DNA from: Azoarcus sp. PA01
GTDB lineage: Bacteria; Pseudomonadota; Gammaproteobacteria; Burkholderiales; Rhodocyclaceae
Length of the DNA: 64,000 nucleotides
Direction: 5' to 3'
Assembly: GCA_001274695.2 (NCBI GenBank)
Contig: LARU01000002.1
Coordinates: 248,001-312,000, forward strand
Under the pieces are notes generated by a model, which saw only the letters and a list, made by a program, of their open reading frames with translations, ran no database searches and was not told the origin of the DNA. The position numbers and the translations under genes are program-made. Of this stretch, positions 1 through 7,545 are shown piece by piece (position 1 is the stretch's first letter; each line of letters starts with the position of its first letter).

Positions 1-433
1 AGGCATCCCCGAGCGCCCCGAGCAGCGCCGCCTGGCCGGCCGGATCTTCGAGCACCTTGCCGTCGAACGCCTTCAGCACCTCATCGAACTCTCCGGAGCG
101 GACCAGGGCACGCGCAAGCAGCGGGCTGACTTGCGCCTCCGGATAACCGCGCTCGGCAGCGCGGCGCAGCTCTTTCACCGCACCGGCAACGTCGCCGTGC
201 TCCAGATTGATCTGTCCGAGAAGGAAACGTGCCTCGGCAAGACTGCCGTCCTTCTGCAGCGCGTTCTTCAGCTGGATCGCCGCCGCGTTGGTGTCCCCTT
301 TCGCCAGATATTCCTTCGCCGATCGGAGCATCGTCTCCGGATCGTCGCCGCAGGCGGTGAGCAGCGCCGCGCACAGCGCGGCGGTGGCGATGCGACCCGC
401 GAAGGACCGCGCTGAAACTTTCCGCTCGGACAC
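1..433 (-). CDS. prsT: PEP-CTERM system TPR-repeat lipoprotein PrsT (3' end cut by window edge)
   Basis: The first 144 residues are visible; the gene runs off the left edge. A GTG start at 433 follows an AAGGAG box eight bases upstream and lies two bases after the prsR stop. The N-terminus is a lipoprotein signal peptide: basic start, hydrophobic stretch and an LTAC lipobox with the lipidated Cys at about residue 28. Helical repeats of TPR type follow, with the alternating small and large residue pattern (blocks around residues 35-65 and 68-100). Large TPR lipoproteins next to PrsR and PrsK are a recognised part of exosortase/PEP-CTERM loci in exopolysaccharide-producing Gram-negatives. A role as periplasmic or outer-membrane assembly factor for exopolysaccharide or sorted proteins is inferred. 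The prsT name rests mainly on gene order, since most of the protein is outside the window. Confidence 0.8.
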   Translation of the reverse strand, partial: MSERKVSARSFAGRIATAALCAALLTACGDDPETMLRSAKEYLAKGDTNAAAIQLKNALQKDGSLAEARFLLGQINLEHGDVAGAVKELRRAAERGYPEAQVSPLLARALVRSGEFDEVLKAFDGKVLEDPAGQAALLGALGDA

Positions 434-435
434 GA

Positions 436-1794
436 TCAGTTCTCCTTCTTCAAAGCGAAACGGTTCATGAGGTCGTAAAGCGACGGGCGGCTCACACCGA
501 GAATGTCCGCGGCGCGAGCGATGTTGCCGTTGGTGCGTGCCAACACCCGCACCACGGCACGCCGTTCCGCCTCGTCGCGTACCTGTCGCAGATTGAGGTG
601 CTGCAGATCGGGGTCGACGCTGTCCAGCCCCAGATCGTCGGCCGTGATGCGGTTTCCCTCGGCCATGATGACCGCGCGCTTGAGACAGTTCTCCAGTTCC
701 CGCACGTTGCCAGGCCAGCGATGCGATTCAATTGCCGCCACCGCGTCGTCGCCCAGGTGCATCGTTCCCCGTCGGTTGGCCTGCGCGAAGCGCTGCACGA
801 AAGCATGGGCGAGAAGCACCGCGTCGCCGTCCCGATCGCGCAGTGGCGGGATTTCGATGACGATTTCGGCAAGCCGGTAATAGAGGTCCTCGCGGAACAG
901 CCCGGCGCTGATCTGCGCCTTCAGATCGCGGTGCGTCGCGCACACGATCCGCACATCGACCGCGATCTCTTCCCTGCCGCCGATCCTCTCGATGACCCGC
1001 TCCTGCAGGAAACGCAGCAGCTTCGCCTGCAAGGCCATCGGCAGATCGCCAATTTCGTCGAGGAAAAAAGTACCCTTGTGCGCCGCTTCGATCTTGCCCT
1101 GCGTCTGTTTCACGGCCCCGGTAAAAGCCCCTTTCTCGTAGCCGAACAGTTCGCTTTCGAGCAGCGTCTCCGGGATCGCGGCACAGTTGATCGCGACAAA
1201 GCGCTCCTTGGCGCGCGTCGACATCGCGTGCAGGCCGCGCGCCAGGATTTCCTTGCCGGTGCCGCTTTCTCCGAGGAGCGCGATCGTCACGTTCGCCGGC
1301 GCGACTTTCTCGACGGTGCGGCAGACCTTGAGCATCGCCGAATCCCGCGTCAGGACGGCGGACAGACTGCTTCCCTGCAGCGTCGCCAAACGCAGGTTTT
1401 CCATTTGCAGGTCGTGCAGGCGAAAAGCGCGGTCGATCGTCAGGCCGAGCAACTCGGGTTCAAAAGGCTTGCCGAAGAAATCGTAGGCCCCCATCGCGAC
1501 CGCCTTGACCGCGTTTTCGCGGTCATGCTGCCCGGTCAGGACGATGACTTTGGTATCGGGGGCGAGCGCGAGCATCTCCCCCAGCAGGCGAAATCCCTCT
1601 ACCCCGTCATCGGGGGCGGGGGGCAGTCCGAGGTCCATCGTCACGACCGCCGGCTCATGACGCCTCAATTGCGTGATCGCGCTTTCCCGATCGCTCGCAA
1701 CAACTGTTTCGAAAGCGTCGAAAGCCCAGCGCATCTGTTTCTGAAGCGCCGGATCGTCCTCGACGATCAGCAGCGTACGCCGCTTGTCATTCAT
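436..1794 (-). CDS. prsR: PEP-CTERM system sigma-54-dependent response regulator PrsR
   Basis: This is a 452-residue NtrC-class activator. An N-terminal receiver carries the phosphoacceptor at Asp54 (motif TMDLGLPP). A central AAA+ domain has Walker A GESGTGKE at about residue 175 and the sigma-54 contact loop GAFTGA at about 240. A Fis-type helix-turn-helix closes the C-terminus (AADILGVSRPSLYDLM). The start overlaps the end of the upstream kinase gene by 8 bp and the stop is followed two bases later by the PrsT start, so the three genes form one transcript. In known exosortase loci PrsK/PrsR control sigma-54 promoters of PEP-CTERM genes. Targets in this genome cannot be seen from the window. 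All catalytic motifs look intact. Confidence 0.93.
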   Translation of the reverse strand: MNDKRRTLLIVEDDPALQKQMRWAFDAFETVVASDRESAITQLRRHEPAVVTMDLGLPPAPDDGVEGFRLLGEMLALAPDTKVIVLTGQHDRENAVKAVAMGAYDFFGKPFEPELLGLTIDRAFRLHDLQMENLRLATLQGSSLSAVLTRDSAMLKVCRTVEKVAPANVTIALLGESGTGKEILARGLHAMSTRAKERFVAINCAAIPETLLESELFGYEKGAFTGAVKQTQGKIEAAHKGTFFLDEIGDLPMALQAKLLRFLQERVIERIGGREEIAVDVRIVCATHRDLKAQISAGLFREDLYYRLAEIVIEIPPLRDRDGDAVLLAHAFVQRFAQANRRGTMHLGDDAVAAIESHRWPGNVRELENCLKRAVIMAEGNRITADDLGLDSVDPDLQHLNLRQVRDEAERRAVVRVLARTNGNIARAADILGVSRPSLYDLMNRFALKKEN

Positions 1795-3892
1795 GATTTT
1801 CGCGTACCTTTTCCCGTATAGCTGGCAAATCCGGATCGGCCCGGGCAGAAACGGGCAATACCACGGTCACGCAGGTCCCGCGCCCCGCTTCACTGTCAAA
1901 ATGAATGCGGCCTCCCAGTTCGTGAATGTACTGCTGGGTCTCGTAGACCCCAATACCCATTCCCGTGGATTTACTTGTGTGAAACGGCTTGAACAGGCGC
2001 TCTTTCATGAACTCCGACGTCATTCCGCAGCCGGTATCCTCGACCGTGATACGGGCCGAAGAGAGGTCCGGCATATCCACCCTCATTGTCACCTTGCCAT
2101 CGTCCTGAATCGCATCGAGCGCGTTCTGCACCAGATGCCCGATCACACGCTCGAGCCGCTCGGGATGCGCCAGGACTTCTAGGGGCTGATCGCGGTCCGC
2201 GAACACCTCCACCTTCGGCTGCTGATGGCGCTTCACTGCCTGGATACGCTCGGCCAAGGCACCAAGATCCACTCGCCGGCGCGGATCGATCGAACGTTTT
2301 TCCTGCAACTGCGCCATCAGCGCGCGCATGCGCGATTCGACATGCGCGATGGTGTCGAGCATGTCTTCCTGGAACGCCGGATTGTGTTTGTGGCGCTCGG
2401 CGTTGCGCAGCATCAGCGACAGCTGGGCGACGAGATTCTTCAGGTCGTGAACGACGAACGCCGACATGCGGTTGAAGGAGTCGAACTTGCGCGACTCGAG
2501 CAGGGCTTCGGTCACCTGCATGCGAGCGAGATAGCTCGCGGCTTGGCGCTGCGCCGTCTTGAGCAAGTCGAGCACTTCCCAGTCGACCTCGAACGCGGTG
2601 CGAGGTGAATTGAGCACCACAAAGCCGACCAGTGCGCCCGACGATTTGAGCGGCACGACGAGCCACGCGTCGGGGATCCCGGAGAGCCACATCGGCAACA
2701 CCAGCCCGTCATAGTGGGCGGGACGCGAGCGGAATTCCTCGAGATTGACGATCCATTCGCGCTCGTCGAGAAAGCGGCACAGAGCGCTGCCATCGTCCTC
2801 GAAAGCATCCGAAAGTCCTTGATTGAGGCGCGCATTGACCGAGAAACGCCCGCTCGCGTCCTTCAGCCACAGCGTTCCACCGGAACTCTCGACCAGGTCC
2901 GAGAGGGCCTTTATGACCGATTGTCCGAGATCGAGGGTGCCGCCCGCAGAGGAAAGCGCCTGCGTGAAGCGCAACCATTCGTTGCGATAATCGTAGCGGT
3001 AGGGGAACAGGTGCTTGTTGATGAATACTCTCAAGCGGGCGCGCTGCGATCCGGAGAAGAGGAAAACCAGCAGCAGCAGGAACCCGGCGAACAGCAGCGT
3101 CAGCTGCAGGGCCCTGCCCCAGTTCCCGCCAAAATAGCGAACGTAATATCCGGCCGCGGCGATCACCAGCAGGTACAGGCCCGACACCGCGAGCGCAGTG
3201 GAATGGAACGCCATTTCCCGTGATACCGAGATCTGTAGCGTCCAGGACGGCGTACGTGCCGCTGAAACCGCGACCAGAGGAATCACCAGAGCATGGGCGA
3301 TGCCGCGCACCCCCCACACATCCGGATCGAGCCGGCCGAACAGGAATCCGTCGGCGAACAGATACAGTTCGAACACATAGCCTGCGGCGAGGCCGAGGCA
3401 CAACGGTTTCAGACCCCAGCGCGATTCCGCCGGTATCGCGCGGAACAGCTGCTCGACGAGCACGAGGCCGAACACCGCAGCCGCCAGAAAGGCGGCGAGC
3501 ATCAGATTTGCCGGCTTGAGGTCGACGGTCAGATCCAGGGCGGAAAGCGCGACCGCGACCAGCTCGGCGGCGACCACGAGCGCCGCGAACCCGCCCGGCC
3601 ATCGCAGCCGATTTCCCCCCAACGGGCGCAGCAGCACAAGCAGGAACGCAAACCAGCAGGCACTGCGGAAGACATCCAGCGCGGCCGCCACCACCGCCAG
3701 CCACGCGCTCGGATACAGCACGAGAAAAGTGCCCGCGAGCGCCCACGACGCGCTGCTGCCCACGGCAAGAAGCAGAAAACCGCCGGGAACGCCGCCGCGC
3801 CAAGCGAGCAGAAGGTACAGACCGAAAAGAAGGTAAGCTGCCGCGGCTCCGCCGTACCCCCACACCGCGACGTCGGACAGCTCGACACCCAT
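1787..3892 (-). CDS. prsK: PEP-CTERM system membrane histidine kinase PrsK
   Basis: About 701 residues. The N-terminal third is an array of hydrophobic helices (residues about 5-300), then comes a GAF-like domain (about 320-450), an H-box reading VVHDLKNLVAQL near residue 485, and a HATPase_c domain with LVQNALDAI, DTGCGM and GMGIGVYETQQYI. This matches the PrsK family, which phosphorylates PrsR. I start it at ATG 3892, which has a GGGGGAG box only three bases upstream; a TTG six codons earlier (3910) is the alternative. It ends inside the prsR start (8 bp overlap), so translation is probably coupled. The signal it senses is unknown; the multi-helix membrane part suggests an envelope or lipid cue. 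Confidence 0.93.
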   Translation of the reverse strand: MGVELSDVAVWGYGGAAAAYLLFGLYLLLAWRGGVPGGFLLLAVGSSASWALAGTFLVLYPSAWLAVVAAALDVFRSACWFAFLLVLLRPLGGNRLRWPGGFAALVVAAELVAVALSALDLTVDLKPANLMLAAFLAAAVFGLVLVEQLFRAIPAESRWGLKPLCLGLAAGYVFELYLFADGFLFGRLDPDVWGVRGIAHALVIPLVAVSAARTPSWTLQISVSREMAFHSTALAVSGLYLLVIAAAGYYVRYFGGNWGRALQLTLLFAGFLLLLVFLFSGSQRARLRVFINKHLFPYRYDYRNEWLRFTQALSSAGGTLDLGQSVIKALSDLVESSGGTLWLKDASGRFSVNARLNQGLSDAFEDDGSALCRFLDEREWIVNLEEFRSRPAHYDGLVLPMWLSGIPDAWLVVPLKSSGALVGFVVLNSPRTAFEVDWEVLDLLKTAQRQAASYLARMQVTEALLESRKFDSFNRMSAFVVHDLKNLVAQLSLMLRNAERHKHNPAFQEDMLDTIAHVESRMRALMAQLQEKRSIDPRRRVDLGALAERIQAVKRHQQPKVEVFADRDQPLEVLAHPERLERVIGHLVQNALDAIQDDGKVTMRVDMPDLSSARITVEDTGCGMTSEFMKERLFKPFHTSKSTGMGIGVYETQQYIHELGGRIHFDSEAGRGTCVTVVLPVSARADPDLPAIREKVRENHE

Positions 3893-3983
3893 CAGCTCCC
3901 CCCCGAGCAAGTCGTTTCGGCGCCCGCAGGATCCGGCTTGTCGCTTCCGCCGTGTCTGGCAAAAGGCGGCAGCCGGTATCCGG

Positions 3984-5369
3984 TCAGTTCGCGCCCTCTC
4001 CGGTCAGGACGACCCTGACCGTTTCGAACAGTACGAGGGTGTCGAGCACGACGGTATGGTTCTTCACGTAATACAGATCGTATTGCAGCTTTTGAATGGC
4101 ATCGTCCACCGAAGCGCCATATTGGTATCGAACCTGCGCCCAGCCGGTGACGCCTGGCTTGACGCAGTGGCGAACGGCATAGAACGGGATCTCCTGCGCG
4201 AGTTGGTCGACGAAGAACGGGCGCTCCGGGCGGGGTCCGACGAGGCTCATTTCACCTTTCAGGACGTTGAAAATCTGCGGAAGCTCGTCGATGCGCAGCT
4301 TGCGGATGACCTTCCCGACCCGCGTGACCCGGTCGTCGCCGGACACCGCCCATCGCGGCTTGCCGTCCTGTTCGGCGTCGCGTCGCATGCTGCGAAACTT
4401 GATGACGCGAAACACCCGTCCGCCCAGCCCGACCCTCTCCTGCCGATAGAAAATCGGCGCGCCATCCTCGAGCACGATCAGCAGCGCGGTGACCGCCATC
4501 ACCGGCAGCGCGACCAGCAACAGGATCGACGAGGCCGCCAGATCGAAGCAGCGCTTGACGAACGCGCGCGCAAGGCCTTGCCGGAAGCCGTCGCCATAGA
4601 TCAGCCAGCTCGCCTTCAGCGAATCGATGCGCACCTGTCCCTGCACGCGCTCGAAGAAGGATGACAGATCCAGCACCCGGACGCCCCACACCTTGCAGTC
4701 GAGCAGTTCACGAATCGGAAGCACTCCCCCGCGGCGTTCCCGCACTGCGACGATCACCTCGTTCACCCGAAGCTCCCGGACCGTCTGAAGAAGGTCCTTG
4801 CAATCGAGCACGCGGTTCCGGTCGACATCGACCGAATCCTCCCCTTCCACCGCGTAGAAGCCGACTACTTCCATGCCGCTGCGCATCGGGCTGCCGAGCG
4901 ATCGCTCGACCGTCACCGCGTCCGTTCCGGTACCGATGATCAACACGCGCGGGGCAAACATCGAAGTCGCCCAGTGGCGGTTGATCATCGCCCGCATCAG
5001 GAGAACCAGACCGAGCAAGAGCATTACCGAGAGCTGCATTGCCTCGGAGGCGAAATAGTTCCACGGAAGCACGAGGAACACTCCGAACGCAACCGGGATA
5101 CTCACGACAATCGAGATCAGCACGCGCCCTATCGTGGTGCGCGTCGACCGCTCCCCTTCGGCCGGCCGATACAGGCCCATCGCGCTGTTCAGCAGAATCA
5201 TCGCGAACGCGAAAAGCAGCGCCGAAGGCACGATGACGCGCCAGTCGACAGCCCCGCCGCTCACCTGTGCCGCCACCGCGAATATCACCGCCATGAAAAG
5301 CACGAGGCCGTCGAAAACGACCTGTTGCAGGACGTGGGACGGAAAATAGTGACTGAATATTTTTAGCAT
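3984..5369 (-). CDS. PEP-CTERM-associated polyprenyl glycosylphosphotransferase (EpsB-like)
   Basis: About 461 residues. Several N-terminal membrane helices (residues 10-130) precede a Rossmann-like nucleotide-binding segment (VLIIGTGTDAVTVERSL), another helix, and a C-terminal bacterial sugar-transferase domain with KFRSMRRDAE, LRIDELPQIFNVLKGEMSL and GPRPERP. Such enzymes transfer a sugar-1-phosphate from UDP-sugar to undecaprenyl phosphate and so start exopolysaccharide assembly at the inner membrane. The start at 5369 is chosen because an AGGA box sits seven bases upstream and the hydrophobic region follows directly; an open extension to 5444 lacks such support. It lies 91 bp upstream of prsK on the same strand, which fits the exosortase-linked subfamily of this transferase. 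Confidence 0.9.
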   Translation of the reverse strand: MLKIFSHYFPSHVLQQVVFDGLVLFMAVIFAVAAQVSGGAVDWRVIVPSALLFAFAMILLNSAMGLYRPAEGERSTRTTIGRVLISIVVSIPVAFGVFLVLPWNYFASEAMQLSVMLLLGLVLLMRAMINRHWATSMFAPRVLIIGTGTDAVTVERSLGSPMRSGMEVVGFYAVEGEDSVDVDRNRVLDCKDLLQTVRELRVNEVIVAVRERRGGVLPIRELLDCKVWGVRVLDLSSFFERVQGQVRIDSLKASWLIYGDGFRQGLARAFVKRCFDLAASSILLLVALPVMAVTALLIVLEDGAPIFYRQERVGLGGRVFRVIKFRSMRRDAEQDGKPRWAVSGDDRVTRVGKVIRKLRIDELPQIFNVLKGEMSLVGPRPERPFFVDQLAQEIPFYAVRHCVKPGVTGWAQVRYQYGASVDDAIQKLQYDLYYVKNHTVVLDTLVLFETVRVVLTGEGAN

Positions 5370-5592
5370 CGGCACATCCTGGATTACGTGAGCAATCGGA
5401 ATCACGCGGCCCCGAAAGGATTCTTCCCTTGCGGACCGAAACACCTACCTGCTGCGATTTCATCCATCTCGGCTCGTCCACACGATAGTCCCTGCGGAAC
5501 GGCCTGTACATCAGAAGTGCATATTCGTGGTGCCCCTTCTACCCACCGTGGGCAGCGCTGCAAATTCAGGCGACGGGCAGGTGAATCGACCC

Positions 5593-6537
5593 TCAGGGCT
5601 CGAATGCTTGGCGCAGGCCGGCAGTGATCCGGTCCACGGCATGCGTGGCTTGCGGAAAAAACTGTCCCAACGTGATGAAGCCGTGGACGACGCCATCCAC
5701 CGTGACGTGTTCGATCTCTCCCCCCTCCGCTCGTACCCGTTCTGCAAAAGCCACGCAGTCGTCCGCCAGAGGATCGCATTCCGCCGTGACGAGAAGGATC
5801 GGCGGTAATCCGGCCAATGACGGCGCGCGCATCGGCGACGCCCGCCAGTCTTCGTCCTCGCCTGCCCGGAGGTAGTGACCGTAAAACCATTCGAGGCTCT
5901 CGCGGTCGAGGAGATACCCTTGGCTGAAAAGTTGGCGCGACGGACGCTCACTGGCGATCTGGGTGCTCGGGTAGACCAGGAACATGAACCGGATCGCGAC
6001 ACTTGCCCGTTTATGGGCCAGGAGCGCGCCGACAATCGAAAGGTTTCCGCCCGCACTATCCCCTCCCAACGCGATACATCCCCGGTCTATGCCCAGCAGT
6101 TGCGCCTGTTCTGCTGCCCACTCAATAGAAAAAATAGCATCCTCGACTGCGGCCGGAAAGGGATTCTCAGGCGCGAGCCGATAGTCGATCGACAGCACCG
6201 CGCAGCCGGAGCCGTTTGCCAGCTGACGACAAAGAACGTCATAACTTTCAAGGTCGCCGACGCACCAGCCGCCGCCGTGAAAGTAGATCAGCAGCGGAAG
6301 CTCGTCTTCCCCGGCGCTCTCCCGCGGGCGGTACAGGCGCGCGTTCAACGTGCTCCCGTCCGCACGCGTCATCACCACTTCCGCTGTCGCCGCAACCGCC
6401 GGAGAAGGCAGACCGCATGCCCACTGCAATTTCCGGAATGAATGTCGCGCCTGATCGACGGACAGCTCGTGAAAACGCGGGGCGCCGACACGGTAGACCA
6501 TGTCCAGCAGTGCCTTCGCCTGGGATGAGAGGGGCAT
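5593..6537 (-). CDS. alpha/beta hydrolase, hormone-sensitive-lipase family esterase
   Basis: A 314-residue single-domain hydrolase. The oxyanion motif HGGGW is at residues 87-91, the nucleophile elbow GDSAGG at 159-164 (Ser161), a DPLADD segment carries the likely catalytic Asp near 258, and a VHGFI segment carries the catalytic His near 289. These define the HSL (type IV) carboxylesterases that cleave short acyl esters. No signal peptide is seen, so it should be cytoplasmic. No convincing ribosome-binding site precedes the ATG at 6537. It stands alone between the glycosyltransferase gene and a small stress-like gene, with no operon partner, so the substrate cannot be inferred. Confidence 0.9.
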   Translation of the reverse strand: MPLSSQAKALLDMVYRVGAPRFHELSVDQARHSFRKLQWACGLPSPAVAATAEVVMTRADGSTLNARLYRPRESAGEDELPLLIYFHGGGWCVGDLESYDVLCRQLANGSGCAVLSIDYRLAPENPFPAAVEDAIFSIEWAAEQAQLLGIDRGCIALGGDSAGGNLSIVGALLAHKRASVAIRFMFLVYPSTQIASERPSRQLFSQGYLLDRESLEWFYGHYLRAGEDEDWRASPMRAPSLAGLPPILLVTAECDPLADDCVAFAERVRAEGGEIEHVTVDGVVHGFITLGQFFPQATHAVDRITAGLRQAFEP

Positions 6538-6638
6538 GCGCAGAATGCGGGGCCGGCAGGGCTGAGCCCCGATATGAAAATCAGGAGCCCCCGATTCTAA
6601 CGGAGGGCAGCGACATGACGGAGGATCGAAACAGACGG

Positions 6639-6968
6639 TTAATATTCGGACGGAACAATGCGCGCACCGGACTGCCGCAGGATGAGTTCCATCGCCTTGC
6701 GGTCAGCGTTCGAGGCGAGTTCCACGGTAAGCACACACGCGCCGATATGCGCCATGTCGGCAACATCCGGCAATTCCTCGCCCGGCCCCTGCCCCGGCTG
6801 ATTCGAATACGTCTGACCGGGAAATTCGGCCGCGACGCCGTCCGCGGTGAGATCCGTGCTGATGGCAATGCAGTTTTCCGCGATACCCGCTTCCAGAAGC
6901 CGCGCCTTCGCCTGCTGCGCCTCGCCCGGGCTGGCGAACACCCCCGTCATTACGGTGTTGCGTGTCAT
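6639..6968 (-). CDS. small general-stress-like protein of unknown function
   Basis: 109 residues. The ATG at 6968 has an AGGAG box six bases upstream, which decides the start over the much longer open frame reaching 7691. The N-terminal half (MTGVFASPGEAQQAKARLLEAGI) resembles the small alpha/beta domain of YflT/general stress protein 17M-like proteins, in which a helix follows a short strand. A Gly/Pro/Gln-rich middle (TYSNQPGQGPGEE) separates it from a second strand-helix part (ACVLTVELASNADRKAMELI). No catalytic residues are apparent. The family assignment is by look only and a function should not be inferred from it. Confidence 0.72.
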   Translation of the reverse strand: MTRNTVMTGVFASPGEAQQAKARLLEAGIAENCIAISTDLTADGVAAEFPGQTYSNQPGQGPGEELPDVADMAHIGACVLTVELASNADRKAMELILRQSGARIVPSEY

Positions 6969-7028
6969 CTTCGACTCCTGTTTGTCGCGCACCCGCAAAC
7001 GAGTTCGCACGGACGAGTTCACGCCGCC

Positions 7029-7063
7029 GGCATCCCGGCAACCCGGCAACCCGGCATCCCGGC
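7029..7063. repeat. short tandem repeat, about four copies of CCCGGCAA/T
   Basis: Four consecutive 8-bp units (CATCCCGG, CAACCCGG, CAACCCGG, CATCCCGG) lie between the proline-rich lipoprotein gene and the small stress-like gene. It is a simple repeat and may vary in copy number; I see no coding role. Confidence 0.6.
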
Positions 7064-7081
7064 CTCCAGCGCGAGATGCGA

Positions 7082-7345
7082 TCAGTTCGCCGCCGGGTCC
7101 GTCCTGCCGCCCTCCTTGAATGCCGGGTTCGAATGGTCGTTCGCCTGCCCGGGGAGCGGCGTGGGAGGAGTCGGCTCGTTGGGCGGATCCGCTTCCGGGA
7201 GCGGCGGAGGCGGGGTCACCGGCAGCGGCGCGTTTTCCTGCTGGGCGGGCGGCTGGGCGGGAACGTCGGGAGGCGGTTCCTCTTTCTTCTCGCATCCGGC
7301 AATGAACAGTGCCGCAGCGACGACGACTGGTACGACATACGTCAT
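7082..7345 (-). CDS. small proline-rich lipoprotein
   Basis: 87 residues. A hydrophobic signal ends in the lipobox FIAGC with the lipidated Cys at residue 18; then comes EKKEEPPPDVP and a tail of about 60 residues that is nearly one third proline (runs such as TPPPPLPEADPP). The ATG at 7345 has an AGGA box eight bases upstream; an ATG three codons earlier would sit right on that box. Low-complexity Pro-rich tails are typical of small envelope lipoproteins that reach across the periplasm or tether a partner. No enzyme domain is present and no function is known to me. Confidence 0.75.
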   Translation of the reverse strand: MTYVVPVVVAAALFIAGCEKKEEPPPDVPAQPPAQQENAPLPVTPPPPLPEADPPNEPTPPTPLPGQANDHSNPAFKEGGRTDPAAN

Positions 7346-7442
7346 GGTCCGCATCCTTCGAGAATGTCTCGTCTATTCTTAGCATCCACTGTCGTCCCTC
7401 GCCAGCGGAACGCGACGTAGGCCGTGGCCGGAGCTTGAAACG

Positions 7443-7472
7443 ACGCAGCCGCACGAGGTCGTGCGGCTGCGT
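7443..7472 (-). terminator. perfect 14-bp inverted repeat, probable terminator of the DUF3141 gene
   Basis: ACGCAGCCGCACGA and its exact complement are separated by only GG. The hairpin lies about 75 bp past the stop of the DUF3141 gene. The U-tract is weak on both strands (CGTTTC leftwards, TTCCTTC rightwards), so termination efficiency is uncertain. Confidence 0.6.
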
Positions 7473-7545
7473 TCCTTCTCCCGACTTCCAGCCGATCAGT
7501 GAGGTTCGGCAGACGGAGGGAGCGTGGCGTGACGGCGAGGCGCGA

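Noticed and set aside
5527..5560. Possible -24/-12 sigma-54 promoter upstream of the glycosylphosphotransferase gene (GGGGCAC ... ATGCAC on the minus strand)
   Set aside because: The GG and GC dinucleotides are 12 rather than 10 bases apart and the T-rich part is missing, so sigma-54 binding is unlikely.
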